Source of the DNA: CAJUPY01 sp051871275
GTDB taxonomy: Bacteria > Bacteroidota > Bacteroidia > Bacteroidales > Muribaculaceae
Assembly (NCBI GenBank): GCA_051871275.1
Contig: JBJECR010000086.1
Location: 1 to 11,008, forward strand
DNA length: 11,008 nt
Direction of reading: 5' to 3'
Shown here: positions 1-5,376 of the stretch, one piece after another
Layout of the letters: each line of letters begins with the position of its first letter
How positions within the stretch are numbered: position 1 is the first letter of the stretch
The notes under the pieces: model-generated
Databases searched by the model: none
The model's input: the letters and a program-made list of their open reading frames with translations, nothing else
Told to the model about the DNA's origin: nothing
Made by a program: the position numbers and the translations under genes

Positions 1-7
1 GTTATCC

Positions 8-56
8 CGGTTCACTTCCGATTGCCGCAAGCTCCACCGAGCTTGCATCTTGGCGT
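8..56 (+). repeat. 49-bp direct repeat, copy 1
   Basis: This copy is identical over 49 bp to 128-176, so the period is exactly 120 bp. The similarity continues weakly to the left: 1-7 against 121-127 differs at two positions. It contains the stem GCAAGCTC (27-34) / GAGCTTGC (39-46) with loop CACC, and the short stem GCC (24-26) / GGC (52-54). Unlike copy 2, it has no AGTGAACC arm downstream, so the outer stem is missing here. Confidence 0.9.
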
Positions 57-73
57 TATCCCGGTTCTCTCCG

Positions 74-85
74 CAAGTTCACTTG
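74..85. repeat. Small inverted repeat CAAGT-TC-ACTTG
   Basis: Two 5-bp arms with a 2-nt spacer lie immediately left of the 20-bp palindrome at 89-108. Alone this would be unremarkable. It adds to the hairpin density of the region. Confidence 0.5.
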
Positions 86-88
86 GGA

Positions 89-108
89 TGCCGTGGCATG
101 CCACGGCA
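89..108. repeat. Perfect 20-bp palindrome
   Basis: TGCCGTGGCATGCCACGGCA equals its own reverse complement with no spacer. A perfect palindrome without a loop suits a dimeric protein-binding site or a cruciform better than an RNA hairpin. Its function is unknown. Confidence 0.9.
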
Positions 109-127
109 CTACAAGCTGGAGTTGTCA

Positions 128-176
128 CGGTTCACTTCCGATTGCCGCAAGCTCCACCGAGCTTGCATCTTGGCGT
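128..176 (+). repeat. 49-bp direct repeat, copy 2
   Basis: This is an exact copy of 8-56. It is embedded in a larger inverted repeat (128-187) because the downstream sequence supplies a complementary arm that copy 1 lacks. Confidence 0.9.
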
Positions 177-187
177 GGAGTGAACCG
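128..187. repeat. 60-nt branched-free long hairpin
   Basis: CGGTTCACT (128-136) pairs with AGTGAACCG (179-187), and CC (138-139) pairs with GG (177-178) around a bulged T at 137. GCC (144-146) pairs with GGC (172-174). The inner 8-bp stem is 147-154 with 159-166, closed by the loop CACC. The result is one coherent arm with a small internal loop and one bulge. It can form as RNA or as a cruciform. Confidence 0.75.
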
Positions 188-188
188 G

Positions 189-221
189 CATCATCAGTGT
201 GTCGGAGACACGCTGATGATG
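189..221. repeat. 15-bp hairpin with GGA loop
   Basis: CATCATCAGTGTGTC (189-203) pairs with GACACGCTGATGATG (207-221) around GGA. The single irregular position is T198 opposite G212. It would be a U-G wobble in a plus-strand RNA but an A-C mismatch in a minus-strand RNA. That is a weak hint about the transcribed strand. Confidence 0.85.
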
Positions 222-222
222 A

Positions 223-241
223 GGAGCCTCGGTGAGGCTCC
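223..241. repeat. 8-bp hairpin with GGT loop
   Basis: GGAGCCTC (223-230) pairs perfectly with GAGGCTCC (234-241) around GGT. It starts two bases after the preceding 15-bp hairpin, so the two would sit nearly end to end. Confidence 0.85.
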
Positions 242-278
242 AATTGTGGGAACCCCTTTAGCCGGACGCAGTTGCTTA

Positions 279-306
279 GTGCCAGTCAAGGCTTGCCTTG
301 GTGCAC
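279..306. repeat. Two-part hairpin
   Basis: GTGC (279-282) pairs with GCAC (303-306), and CAAGG (287-291) pairs with CCTTG (296-300) around CTTG, with an internal loop between the stems. The flanks 271-275 and 307-311 are both GTTGC. A further mini-hairpin, TTGC-GAA-GCAA, begins at 308. Confidence 0.5.
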
Positions 307-342
307 GTTGCGAAGCAAAGCAACAAGTCAAACCCTGCGTTC

Positions 343-357
343 AGTGTCGGAGACACT
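343..357. repeat. 6-bp hairpin with GGA loop
   Basis: AGTGTC (343-348) pairs with GACACT (352-357) around GGA. The central 11 bp, TGTCGGAGACA, are the same as in the 189-221 hairpin, while the outer arms differ. Confidence 0.7.
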
Positions 358-390
358 TAACCCGGTAACAGGCAGACTACTACCCCTAAA

Positions 391-409
391 CGAACCCTGG
401 AGGGGTTCG
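391..409. repeat. 7-bp hairpin
   Basis: CGAACCC (391-397) pairs with GGGTTCG (403-409) around TGGAG. This is the last strong GC-rich hairpin before the AT-rich DNA begins. Confidence 0.7.
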
Positions 410-440
410 GTTGTGGTAACAGAATTGGATTATCCCGGTT

Positions 441-644
441 TCATTACATTCAAGGAACTCAGACTATAGAATTGCTATAAGTCCTGTCTGCAAAATTACA
501 TAATTATCAGTTACTTGCAAATATTTTTTGCCCCAAAAATTGCCTTGCACCGCAAATTTTGACGTTTAGACAATTGAATTGACGATTTGACAAGAAAATA
601 GTAACTTCCCTATTATCTATTTTAAATGTGAAACTTTCTTAAAT
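441..644. other. AT-rich intergenic stretch
   Basis: No gene is visible. Apart from the leftward promoter it contains an imperfect hairpin at 462-483 and another at 536-560 (AAAATTGC / GCAAATTTT with one bulge). TTGACG is repeated at 559-564 and 579-584, followed by TTGACA at 588-593. None of these has a recognisable function. Confidence 0.4.
491..521 (-). promoter_or_regulatory. Bacteroides-type promoter reading leftward
   Basis: On the minus strand, TTTG (521-518) is followed by 19 nt and then TAATTTTG (498-491). This is a full match to the TAnnTTTG -7 box with a -33 TTTG at normal spacing. It points away from the toxin-antitoxin genes and into the hairpin region. AT-rich DNA gives chance matches, so this remains a candidate. 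Confidence 0.45.
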
Positions 645-662
645 ATTCACTTTTAAGTGAAT
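645..662. promoter_or_regulatory. Palindromic operator of the toxin-antitoxin genes
   Basis: ATTCACTT (645-652) and AAGTGAAT (655-662) are perfect 8-bp arms around TT. The site lies about 20 bp upstream of the -7 box at 682-689, so it covers the expected -33 region. Autorepression by the downstream XRE antitoxin, alone or with the toxin, is the natural inference for a HigBA-type module. Confidence 0.6.
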
Positions 663-681
663 GTGATAAATTAATTTTTAT

Positions 682-689
682 TATTTTTG
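682..689 (+). promoter_or_regulatory. -7 promoter box for the toxin-antitoxin genes
   Basis: TATTTTTG fits TAnnTTTG exactly. Transcription would start near 695, leaving a leader of about 18 nt before the ATG at 713. No clear -33 TTTG is seen, since that area is taken up by the palindrome at 645-662. Confidence 0.5.
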
Positions 690-712
690 CGATATGAAAA
701 TATTTTTTGACT

Positions 713-1189
713 ATGACGACAGTAACATTAAAAACAATAGAACAAAACGATAACGTGGGATTGTTTTCCATTTGCTTTGATGGTAGTGAAGAAAGTGAGT
801 TTGAAAAATTTTTGAAAGAGTTTAAGGATAATGCTACATATAATAAAGATTTCAATATCATTTTATTGGCATTGTCTAAAATTATTGATAAAGGTGCACT
901 TGAACGTTTTTTCAGAAATGAAGGTAAGATTAATGATAATGTCAAAGCTCTTGCTATTGATTCAAGAAGACTTAGATTATATTGCCTTCGTATTTCAGAC
1001 CAAATTTTAATCCTTGGAAATGGAGGAATAAAGAATACGCGAACATATCAAGAAGATATTACATTAAGCGGTTATGTGATGGATTTGCAAGCTTTTGATA
1101 AGGTACTTATTAAAGCACAAAAATCCGGAAAAGTTACTATTGAGAAGAATATGATTACAGATATTAAGAGTGCTACTTTTGAAATCTAA
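713..1189 (+). CDS. HigB/RelE-like toxin, putative (158 aa)
   Basis: This is probably the toxin of a type II toxin-antitoxin pair; RelE/HigB relatives are ribosome-dependent mRNA interferases. The first 60 residues are acidic and helical in appearance. The core at about 48-115 has the RelE-like pattern: helix residues ALERFF at 62-67, basic strand SRRLRLYCLR at 84-93, then a hydrophobic strand ILILGNGGIKNTRTY. This resembles the strand-K-T/R ending of HigB-type toxins. At 158 aa it is longer than a typical RelE (about 90-120 aa). I start it at ATG 713, because the upstream TTG at 707 leaves almost no leader after the -7 box. Toxin-first order and an XRE gene 11 nt downstream fit HigBA. The gene is much richer in A+T than the T9SS genes, which suggests transfer. 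The family call rests on pattern and context only. Confidence 0.6.
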   Translation: MTTVTLKTIEQNDNVGLFSICFDGSEESEFEKFLKEFKDNATYNKDFNIILLALSKIIDKGALERFFRNEGKINDNVKALAIDSRRLRLYCLRISDQILILGNGGIKNTRTYQEDITLSGYVMDLQAFDKVLIKAQKSGKVTIEKNMITDIKSATFEI

Positions 1190-1200
1190 TTTTATAAAAT

Positions 1201-1467
1201 ATGATAAAGAATGAACTGTTCAGGCAATGTCTTAATGCTATACCGGAAGAACAGAAACAAGAGTTTGAACTTTCTTTTGGAATAGCAGAACGAATTAGTG
1301 AGGTTCTGAAATCAAAGAACCTTACACAAAAAGATTTTGCTCACCAATTAAATAAAAGAGAATCTGAGATATCTAAATGGCTGACAGGTAGGCATAATTT
1401 TACAATGCAGACCATTGCAAAAATAGAAACTGCTTTGGGGTGTAAGCTTATCAGTATTGTACAATAA
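1201..1467 (+). CDS. HigA-like XRE antitoxin / transcription regulator (88 aa)
   Basis: This is a small DNA-binding protein expected to neutralise the upstream toxin and repress their shared promoter. A classic XRE helix-turn-helix is seen at about residues 28-80. It comprises the helix AERISEVLKSKNLT, then QKDFAHQLNKRESEIS, with the recognition helix ending in KWLTGRHNFT and a last helix TIAKIETALGCKL. The N-terminal 27 residues (acidic, helical) are a likely toxin-contacting part. The start ATG lies 11 nt after the toxin stop, so the pair is co-transcribed. There is no Shine-Dalgarno sequence, which is usual for Bacteroidota. The palindrome at 645-662 is the likely binding site. Confidence 0.85.
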   Translation: MIKNELFRQCLNAIPEEQKQEFELSFGIAERISEVLKSKNLTQKDFAHQLNKRESEISKWLTGRHNFTMQTIAKIETALGCKLISIVQ

Positions 1468-1486
1468 GAAAAGTATTAAGACTAAA

Positions 1487-1523
1487 AAATAAGCCGACGA
1501 TTCACAAAATCACCGGCTTATTT
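1487..1523. terminator. Bidirectional terminator between antitoxin and porN
   Basis: AAATAAGCCG (1487-1496) pairs perfectly with CGGCTTATTT (1514-1523) around a 17-nt loop. Read on the minus strand, the stem runs into TTTTTT and sits 24 nt past the porN stop, so it ends the T9SS operon well. On the plus strand it also follows the antitoxin stop but has only a short T run. Confidence 0.8.
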
Positions 1524-1546
1524 CCAATATGTTTTTGCTAAAAATA

Positions 1547-2683
1547 CTATTTCTTACGTCTTACGGATCTCACGGCACTGGAAGAAGATGACGTTTTCGG
1601 CTTGGACTCTTTCACTTTTGTCTTTTTAGCCTTTTTCTTTGAGCGAGAACTCTTTTTCGGTTCATCAGCTTTAGGCTCATCTTGTGCTACTGCAGGCTGC
1701 TCGTCACGGTCTGCTATTACAATAGAGTCTTGCTGTGCTTTTGCTTCCTCCTGACGTTCTTTCTGTGCCAAAACTTCCTCCCTTGACGGAACCCACAGCT
1801 TGTCATCAAACGATTCAAGACGCTTCTGAATACTGTCTTGAGCATGTTTGAGGTCGTCAGGATCCGGGTAAAGTTGCATCATGGACTTATTAGCCAGGTT
1901 GCGAGTTTTATAAATTTCGCCCTCATACATATTCATCTGGAAATAATCGTCGTATGTGTAGTTTGTGAGGTTATTGTCATCAGAAATGAAAATAGGCTGC
2001 TGTGAGAGGTATGGGCGGAGAGCGTCAAGTTTTATCCAGAACATAGGATATTTTATAGGTTCGCCGCCAAAGTCGCCTGCACGGTGAAGCACAGGGCAGA
2101 GAGCCTGAACTTTTGTCACTGTGCGATTGCTGCGAGAATCAAATTCCCAACGCTCCAGAATATAGTATGAAAGGACTTCATTTGCAGGCACATCGCTTTC
2201 CTCGATAGTAAACTTAGGGTTCTTTTCCGTAGAGCCTTTGGCATCTGTGTAAAGAATGTGGAAACGGTCCAGCATATCTTTCACTTTTATGCGGTATTGC
2301 TCCGTGAACACTTCTCTACCGTCAAGGTATTCGTATGCTTCCACCTGATTGTCTGCCAGAAGGCGAAGAATGATTCGGAATAGGCTTTCCTGACCTTCCG
2401 TAGGTTCTTCCGGGAAGTAAAGCGGAGCATTTTTTTCTTTCTGCAAGTCAAGTTGGCGATAGATTATTCTCATCCATTGCAAGTCTGACTCGGCAGTTTC
2501 CGTCTGTTCGTAAAACGACTGCATACGCTGTGTGACTTCCGGGTTCTGCCCGTCTTTTTTCTCTGTTCTGTCACGTTTTCTCATCACTGCAGACGATGAG
2601 GACTGTTGTGACTGTGCAAATGCGGGAATAGCCATAAAAGCGGCAAGTCCTAATGCGAGTGCGTATTTTGTTATCCTTTTCAT
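1547..2683 (-). CDS. porN: T9SS ring protein PorN/GldN
   Basis: PorN is the periplasmic partner of the lipoprotein PorK. In the type IX secretion system of Bacteroidota, PorK and PorN form the large ring under the outer membrane. A signal peptide is visible (residues 1-23, cleavage after AFA). The conserved GldN-like body runs from about 50 to 300. It includes LQWMRIIYRQLDL, an APLYFPEEP motif, a VLSYYILERWEFD strand and YDDYFQMNMYEG. From about residue 296 the protein becomes a long charged tail, Gln/Glu/Asp-rich first. From about 342 to 378 the tail is Lys/Ser-rich and ends in VRSVRRKK. At 378 aa it is longer than the F. johnsoniae-type GldN (about 300 aa), and the extra length is this tail. 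It is the last gene of the operon, 36 nt after porM and just before the terminator. Confidence 0.93.
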   Translation of the reverse strand: MKRITKYALALGLAAFMAIPAFAQSQQSSSSAVMRKRDRTEKKDGQNPEVTQRMQSFYEQTETAESDLQWMRIIYRQLDLQKEKNAPLYFPEEPTEGQESLFRIILRLLADNQVEAYEYLDGREVFTEQYRIKVKDMLDRFHILYTDAKGSTEKNPKFTIEESDVPANEVLSYYILERWEFDSRSNRTVTKVQALCPVLHRAGDFGGEPIKYPMFWIKLDALRPYLSQQPIFISDDNNLTNYTYDDYFQMNMYEGEIYKTRNLANKSMMQLYPDPDDLKHAQDSIQKRLESFDDKLWVPSREEVLAQKERQEEAKAQQDSIVIADRDEQPAVAQDEPKADEPKKSSRSKKKAKKTKVKESKPKTSSSSSAVRSVRRKK

Positions 2684-2719
2684 AAATTGATATATGATAG
2701 TCTGGTATTGTTTATTCTG

Positions 2720-4279
2720 TTAGTTTACAATTACTTCAAGCGGAGCAAGGTCACGAGTGATGCCGTCAGGTCCTTTTGCTTTCACTCTGGAGATGTAGAA
2801 GCGTTTGCCACGGCTCAAGCGGCGGAAAGAGTCTTTCTGACGCTGTGAGAAGTTTGCACCGTCGCTCACTTCCGGGATTGCGTTACCCATTGAGTCAAAG
2901 AACACTGTCTCAAAGCTCAGCACTGTGAACGAGATGTTCAGCAAGTCGTCGTCAATAGCGGCTTCTATGCCCGGCGACTGGAGGAGAAGCGTTTTGGAGA
3001 ACGGTTTTCCTCCGCGGTAACGGTCGCTGTTTCCTTTAGAGTCCTTGTATGTGATGAAAGGAGTAGGGTCAGGCAATTTTCTTACACGGAATTTGGTGGA
3101 AGAAACTTCCTGGCGTCTGCCGTCCATTTCTGCTGTAACAGTGATTGTTGCTTCCGTGCCGACTTGTGCGGGACGAGCCACCCAAGTGTCGCCTTTGCGA
3201 GTGAGTGTTCCGTTTGTCATAGTGGCGGTTACGGAGTTTGTAGCCACACCCGGCACTGAGATACTCATCGGGTTGTCTATTCCGGCATAGAGCACATTCA
3301 TCATAGTTGCGGAAATGGTTGCCGTAGGTTCGATTACGGTGTAGGAGGAGGTGAAATCGTGGCGAGTCATAGTGCCGTCGCCGCGAGGCACTTCCAGGTA
3401 GCCTGTATAGTCGAAAGTACCTGTGCTTCCGGTGATAGTTTCAAACAGTCCGCGGTCGTTGTCGAGTTTTTTGCCGTTGATGAATATTTCCGGGCGCTGC
3501 GTGGTATCCACGGCGGCAAGCACGATGTTTGCGGAATATTTGCTGCCTCGCATCACAAGACGTGACTGCGGAATTACGAAAGCGTTAAGTTCGTTTACGC
3601 GTACGTCGTGAGCGTCAACGTTGTTCAGGAGAGTGGCGAGGGCTTCACCCTCGGCATAGCGTATATCGTTTTGGAGTTTTGTGAGCAGTGTCACTGCAGC
3701 CACTACGGGTTTATTGTCAAAAGTGGCTTCTTCCCAGGTGGTTGCACCAATCATTCCGGCATCTCTTTTTGTGGAGAGTGCTGTTTCAATGCTTGCTTTT
3801 TTCACGCTGTCTGCCACCAAGTCTGCAATAAAAGTGCGATAGTCGTCAATGGCAAGGCGGAGGTGTTCACCGTTTCTGTTTGTGGGCGAGAGCATTACCA
3901 CAGATGCGGCTTCCAGGTCATCACGGCTCTTGATGTTGTTCACATCGCCGTCTTTGCCATCGGCTTTTTTCACGATTTCCACCTTGAAAGAGTCCACAAG
4001 AGAATATATTTTTTCCGTGGCTTCTCTGACGGCAACCGCTTTGTCCAGCCAAACCTGACCTTTACCGGGATTTTGCTCGTTGAAAGCTTGCAACGTAGCC
4101 AAAATAGCGGTGTTACGCTGCTCCACGTTGTCGTTTGAGCGAGTCAAGCCGACTTCCACTTGTGTGAAGCCGTCCAGCACGTCACTGGAAACGTTGAGTG
4201 CAAGCATAGCCGTCAGGACGATGTACATCAAGTTTATCATCTTTTGGCGAGGTGAAAGCCTTGTATTGTTTGAACTCAT
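2720..4279 (-). CDS. porM: T9SS motor shaft protein PorM/GldM
   Basis: PorM is an inner-membrane protein that pairs with PorL to form the proton-driven T9SS motor and reaches across the periplasm to the PorK/PorN ring. The N-terminus has the family hallmark: SPRQKMINLMYIVLTAMLAL (9-28), then NVSSDVLDGF. The single membrane segment lies at about 15-31. The remaining roughly 485 residues are periplasmic and fit the four-domain rod known for PorM/GldM: a helical D1 to about 220, then beta-rich D2-D4. The last domain contains FSKTLLLQSPGIEAAIDDDL and ends in IVN. The length of 519 aa is normal. It starts 77 nt after porL, the largest gap inside the operon, and I see no promoter or strong terminator there. 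Confidence 0.95.
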   Translation of the reverse strand: MSSNNTRLSPRQKMINLMYIVLTAMLALNVSSDVLDGFTQVEVGLTRSNDNVEQRNTAILATLQAFNEQNPGKGQVWLDKAVAVREATEKIYSLVDSFKVEIVKKADGKDGDVNNIKSRDDLEAASVVMLSPTNRNGEHLRLAIDDYRTFIADLVADSVKKASIETALSTKRDAGMIGATTWEEATFDNKPVVAAVTLLTKLQNDIRYAEGEALATLLNNVDAHDVRVNELNAFVIPQSRLVMRGSKYSANIVLAAVDTTQRPEIFINGKKLDNDRGLFETITGSTGTFDYTGYLEVPRGDGTMTRHDFTSSYTVIEPTATISATMMNVLYAGIDNPMSISVPGVATNSVTATMTNGTLTRKGDTWVARPAQVGTEATITVTAEMDGRRQEVSSTKFRVRKLPDPTPFITYKDSKGNSDRYRGGKPFSKTLLLQSPGIEAAIDDDLLNISFTVLSFETVFFDSMGNAIPEVSDGANFSQRQKDSFRRLSRGKRFYISRVKAKGPDGITRDLAPLEVIVN

Positions 4280-4356
4280 TTTTTAGAATCTTAAAATCTA
4301 TGTATTAGTGATTTACGAGTGAGTTTCCTGAGTGTTTTTTGCGTGGAAAATCCGCA

Positions 4357-5349
4357 TTATTTGTTGTCGTTTTCAGGTGTAGGCGGAGTGGGGATATCTT
4401 GCGGGTTCACCATCGGGCGATACATGTTCACGGTCATTGCCGTAATCATCTTTTCATATACGGAGTTCAACTGCTGCATGTATCGAGCCATTTTTTCCGT
4501 CTCTTCGCAGTAGCGAGCACTCTGAGCGGAACTTCTCTCATACATATCGCGGATGTCCTTGATGCCGCGGTTCACTCTGTCGATAGAGTCGATTTGTGAA
4601 GATACGCTCTTGAGCTGAATTTCATAAATCGTGTTGAGACCGCCGATGTTTCTGCTCAGGTCCTGCATCTGCTCTGCATAGCCGTTTGCGGCACGGGTGA
4701 TGTTTTCCGAATTTTCCGTGATAGCCTTGTAAGAGTCTAAAAGAGTGGAACTTACTGTGTTCAGAGCGGCTGTGGTGTCGTGGAGTTGCTTCATTTCTTC
4801 AGCAATAGCAGCCATTTGTTCCAGGTAAGACTGCGTAGCGCTTGTGAGTTCAGCCATTTTGGAGAGTTGGTCGCTTGCGGCAGCCATTTTGGCAATGCTT
4901 TCGCTGAGCGAGCGTGAATCTTCCTCCGTGAGTTCTATTCCGTCCGGTATTCCGGCTGCCTTTCTTGCCTGTTTTTCAGATACTTGGTTGCCGTCAATGA
5001 TAACAGTACCACCATTGCCTCCGTTACCACCGTTGATGATAACGCCGCCACCGCCGCCATTGAAGTCCGGGCGGTCTTCCGGGTCGTTTGAATCCAGTAC
5101 CGGGAATACGTTTTCCCAGTTGTAAGTGCGTGGAGGACGGTCAAATGCAGTAAGCACGAACATAAGCACTTCCGTTCCCATACCCACGGAGAGAAGGGTG
5201 TTACCACCCGGGAGGTGGAGTATCTTGAACAGTGCACCCCAGATTACGACTGCGGCACCGATACTGTAAGCGAAGTTGAAAAATCGCTGACCTTCGTCGC
5301 TGGAGATAAAGCGAGAAATAGCGTTTTTATATCCTTTGAATTTTCCCAT
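4357..5349 (-). CDS. porL: T9SS motor protein PorL/GldL
   Basis: PorL is an inner-membrane motor subunit that, with PorM, converts the proton gradient into motion for secretion. Two membrane segments are seen at about 25-46 and 50-69, with the conserved FKILHLPGGN turn between them (41-50). Glu60 lies in the second segment at a place matching the conserved membrane glutamate of GldL; this assignment is by eye. A Gly/Asn-rich linker follows (97-114; GGGGG at 98-102, then GGNGGNGG at 107-114). The cytoplasmic part after that is long and helical, with coiled-coil character to about 310, and ends in a Pro-rich tail (PTPPTP). It lies 27 nt after porK. The length of 330 aa is somewhat over F. johnsoniae GldL, largely because of the linker and coiled coil. 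Confidence 0.95.
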   Translation of the reverse strand: MGKFKGYKNAISRFISSDEGQRFFNFAYSIGAAVVIWGALFKILHLPGGNTLLSVGMGTEVLMFVLTAFDRPPRTYNWENVFPVLDSNDPEDRPDFNGGGGGVIINGGNGGNGGTVIIDGNQVSEKQARKAAGIPDGIELTEEDSRSLSESIAKMAAASDQLSKMAELTSATQSYLEQMAAIAEEMKQLHDTTAALNTVSSTLLDSYKAITENSENITRAANGYAEQMQDLSRNIGGLNTIYEIQLKSVSSQIDSIDRVNRGIKDIRDMYERSSAQSARYCEETEKMARYMQQLNSVYEKMITAMTVNMYRPMVNPQDIPTPPTPENDNK

Positions 5350-5376
5350 TTTTCTGTGATGTTTTTATAGAAAAAT

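Larger units (their letters stand above)
1..440. repeat. Dense cluster of hairpins and repeated modules, no gene
   Basis: This gene-free stretch is richer in G+C than the AT-rich DNA to its right and is packed with inverted repeats, itemised below. The word GTTATCCCGGTT occurs at 1-12 and 55-66. Close variants occur at 121-132 (GTTGTCACGGTT) and 429-440 (ATTATCCCGGTT), as if marking module boundaries. Several hairpins share an apex, TCGGAGA or CTCGGTGAG, while their arms differ in sequence, which suggests that structure rather than sequence is kept. Short open frames cross the area, but they overlap each other, resemble no protein I know and follow the palindromes. I do not recognise the element. 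It could be a structured RNA, a mobile-element remnant or a repetitive intergenic element. The left end is cut by the window. Confidence 0.7.
1..485 (-). ncRNA. Possible structured non-coding RNA (candidate)
   Basis: This is an inference. A promoter matching the Bacteroides consensus at 491-521 reads leftward, and a transcript starting near 484 would run through the whole hairpin cluster. The first structure met would be the imperfect hairpin at 462-483 (CTATAG / CTATA around AATTG). No coding frame accompanies it and I match it to no RNA family. Against a minus-strand RNA, the one irregular pair of the 189-221 stem is better tolerated on the plus strand. The 3' end is unknown and may lie outside the window. 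Confidence 0.25.

Noticed and set aside
50..469. Three short plus-strand open frames in the hairpin region
   Set aside because: They overlap each other in different frames, follow the palindromes and resemble no protein; the inverted repeats explain the sequence better.
1..485. tRNA or rRNA gene
   Set aside because: Despite many stems, no cloverleaf, T-loop GTTC-type pattern in the right arrangement, or rRNA signature was seen.
3608..4138. 176-aa frame antisense to porM
   Set aside because: It is a shadow frame with Cys/Phe/His-rich composition opposite a confidently identified gene, with no promoter or start context.
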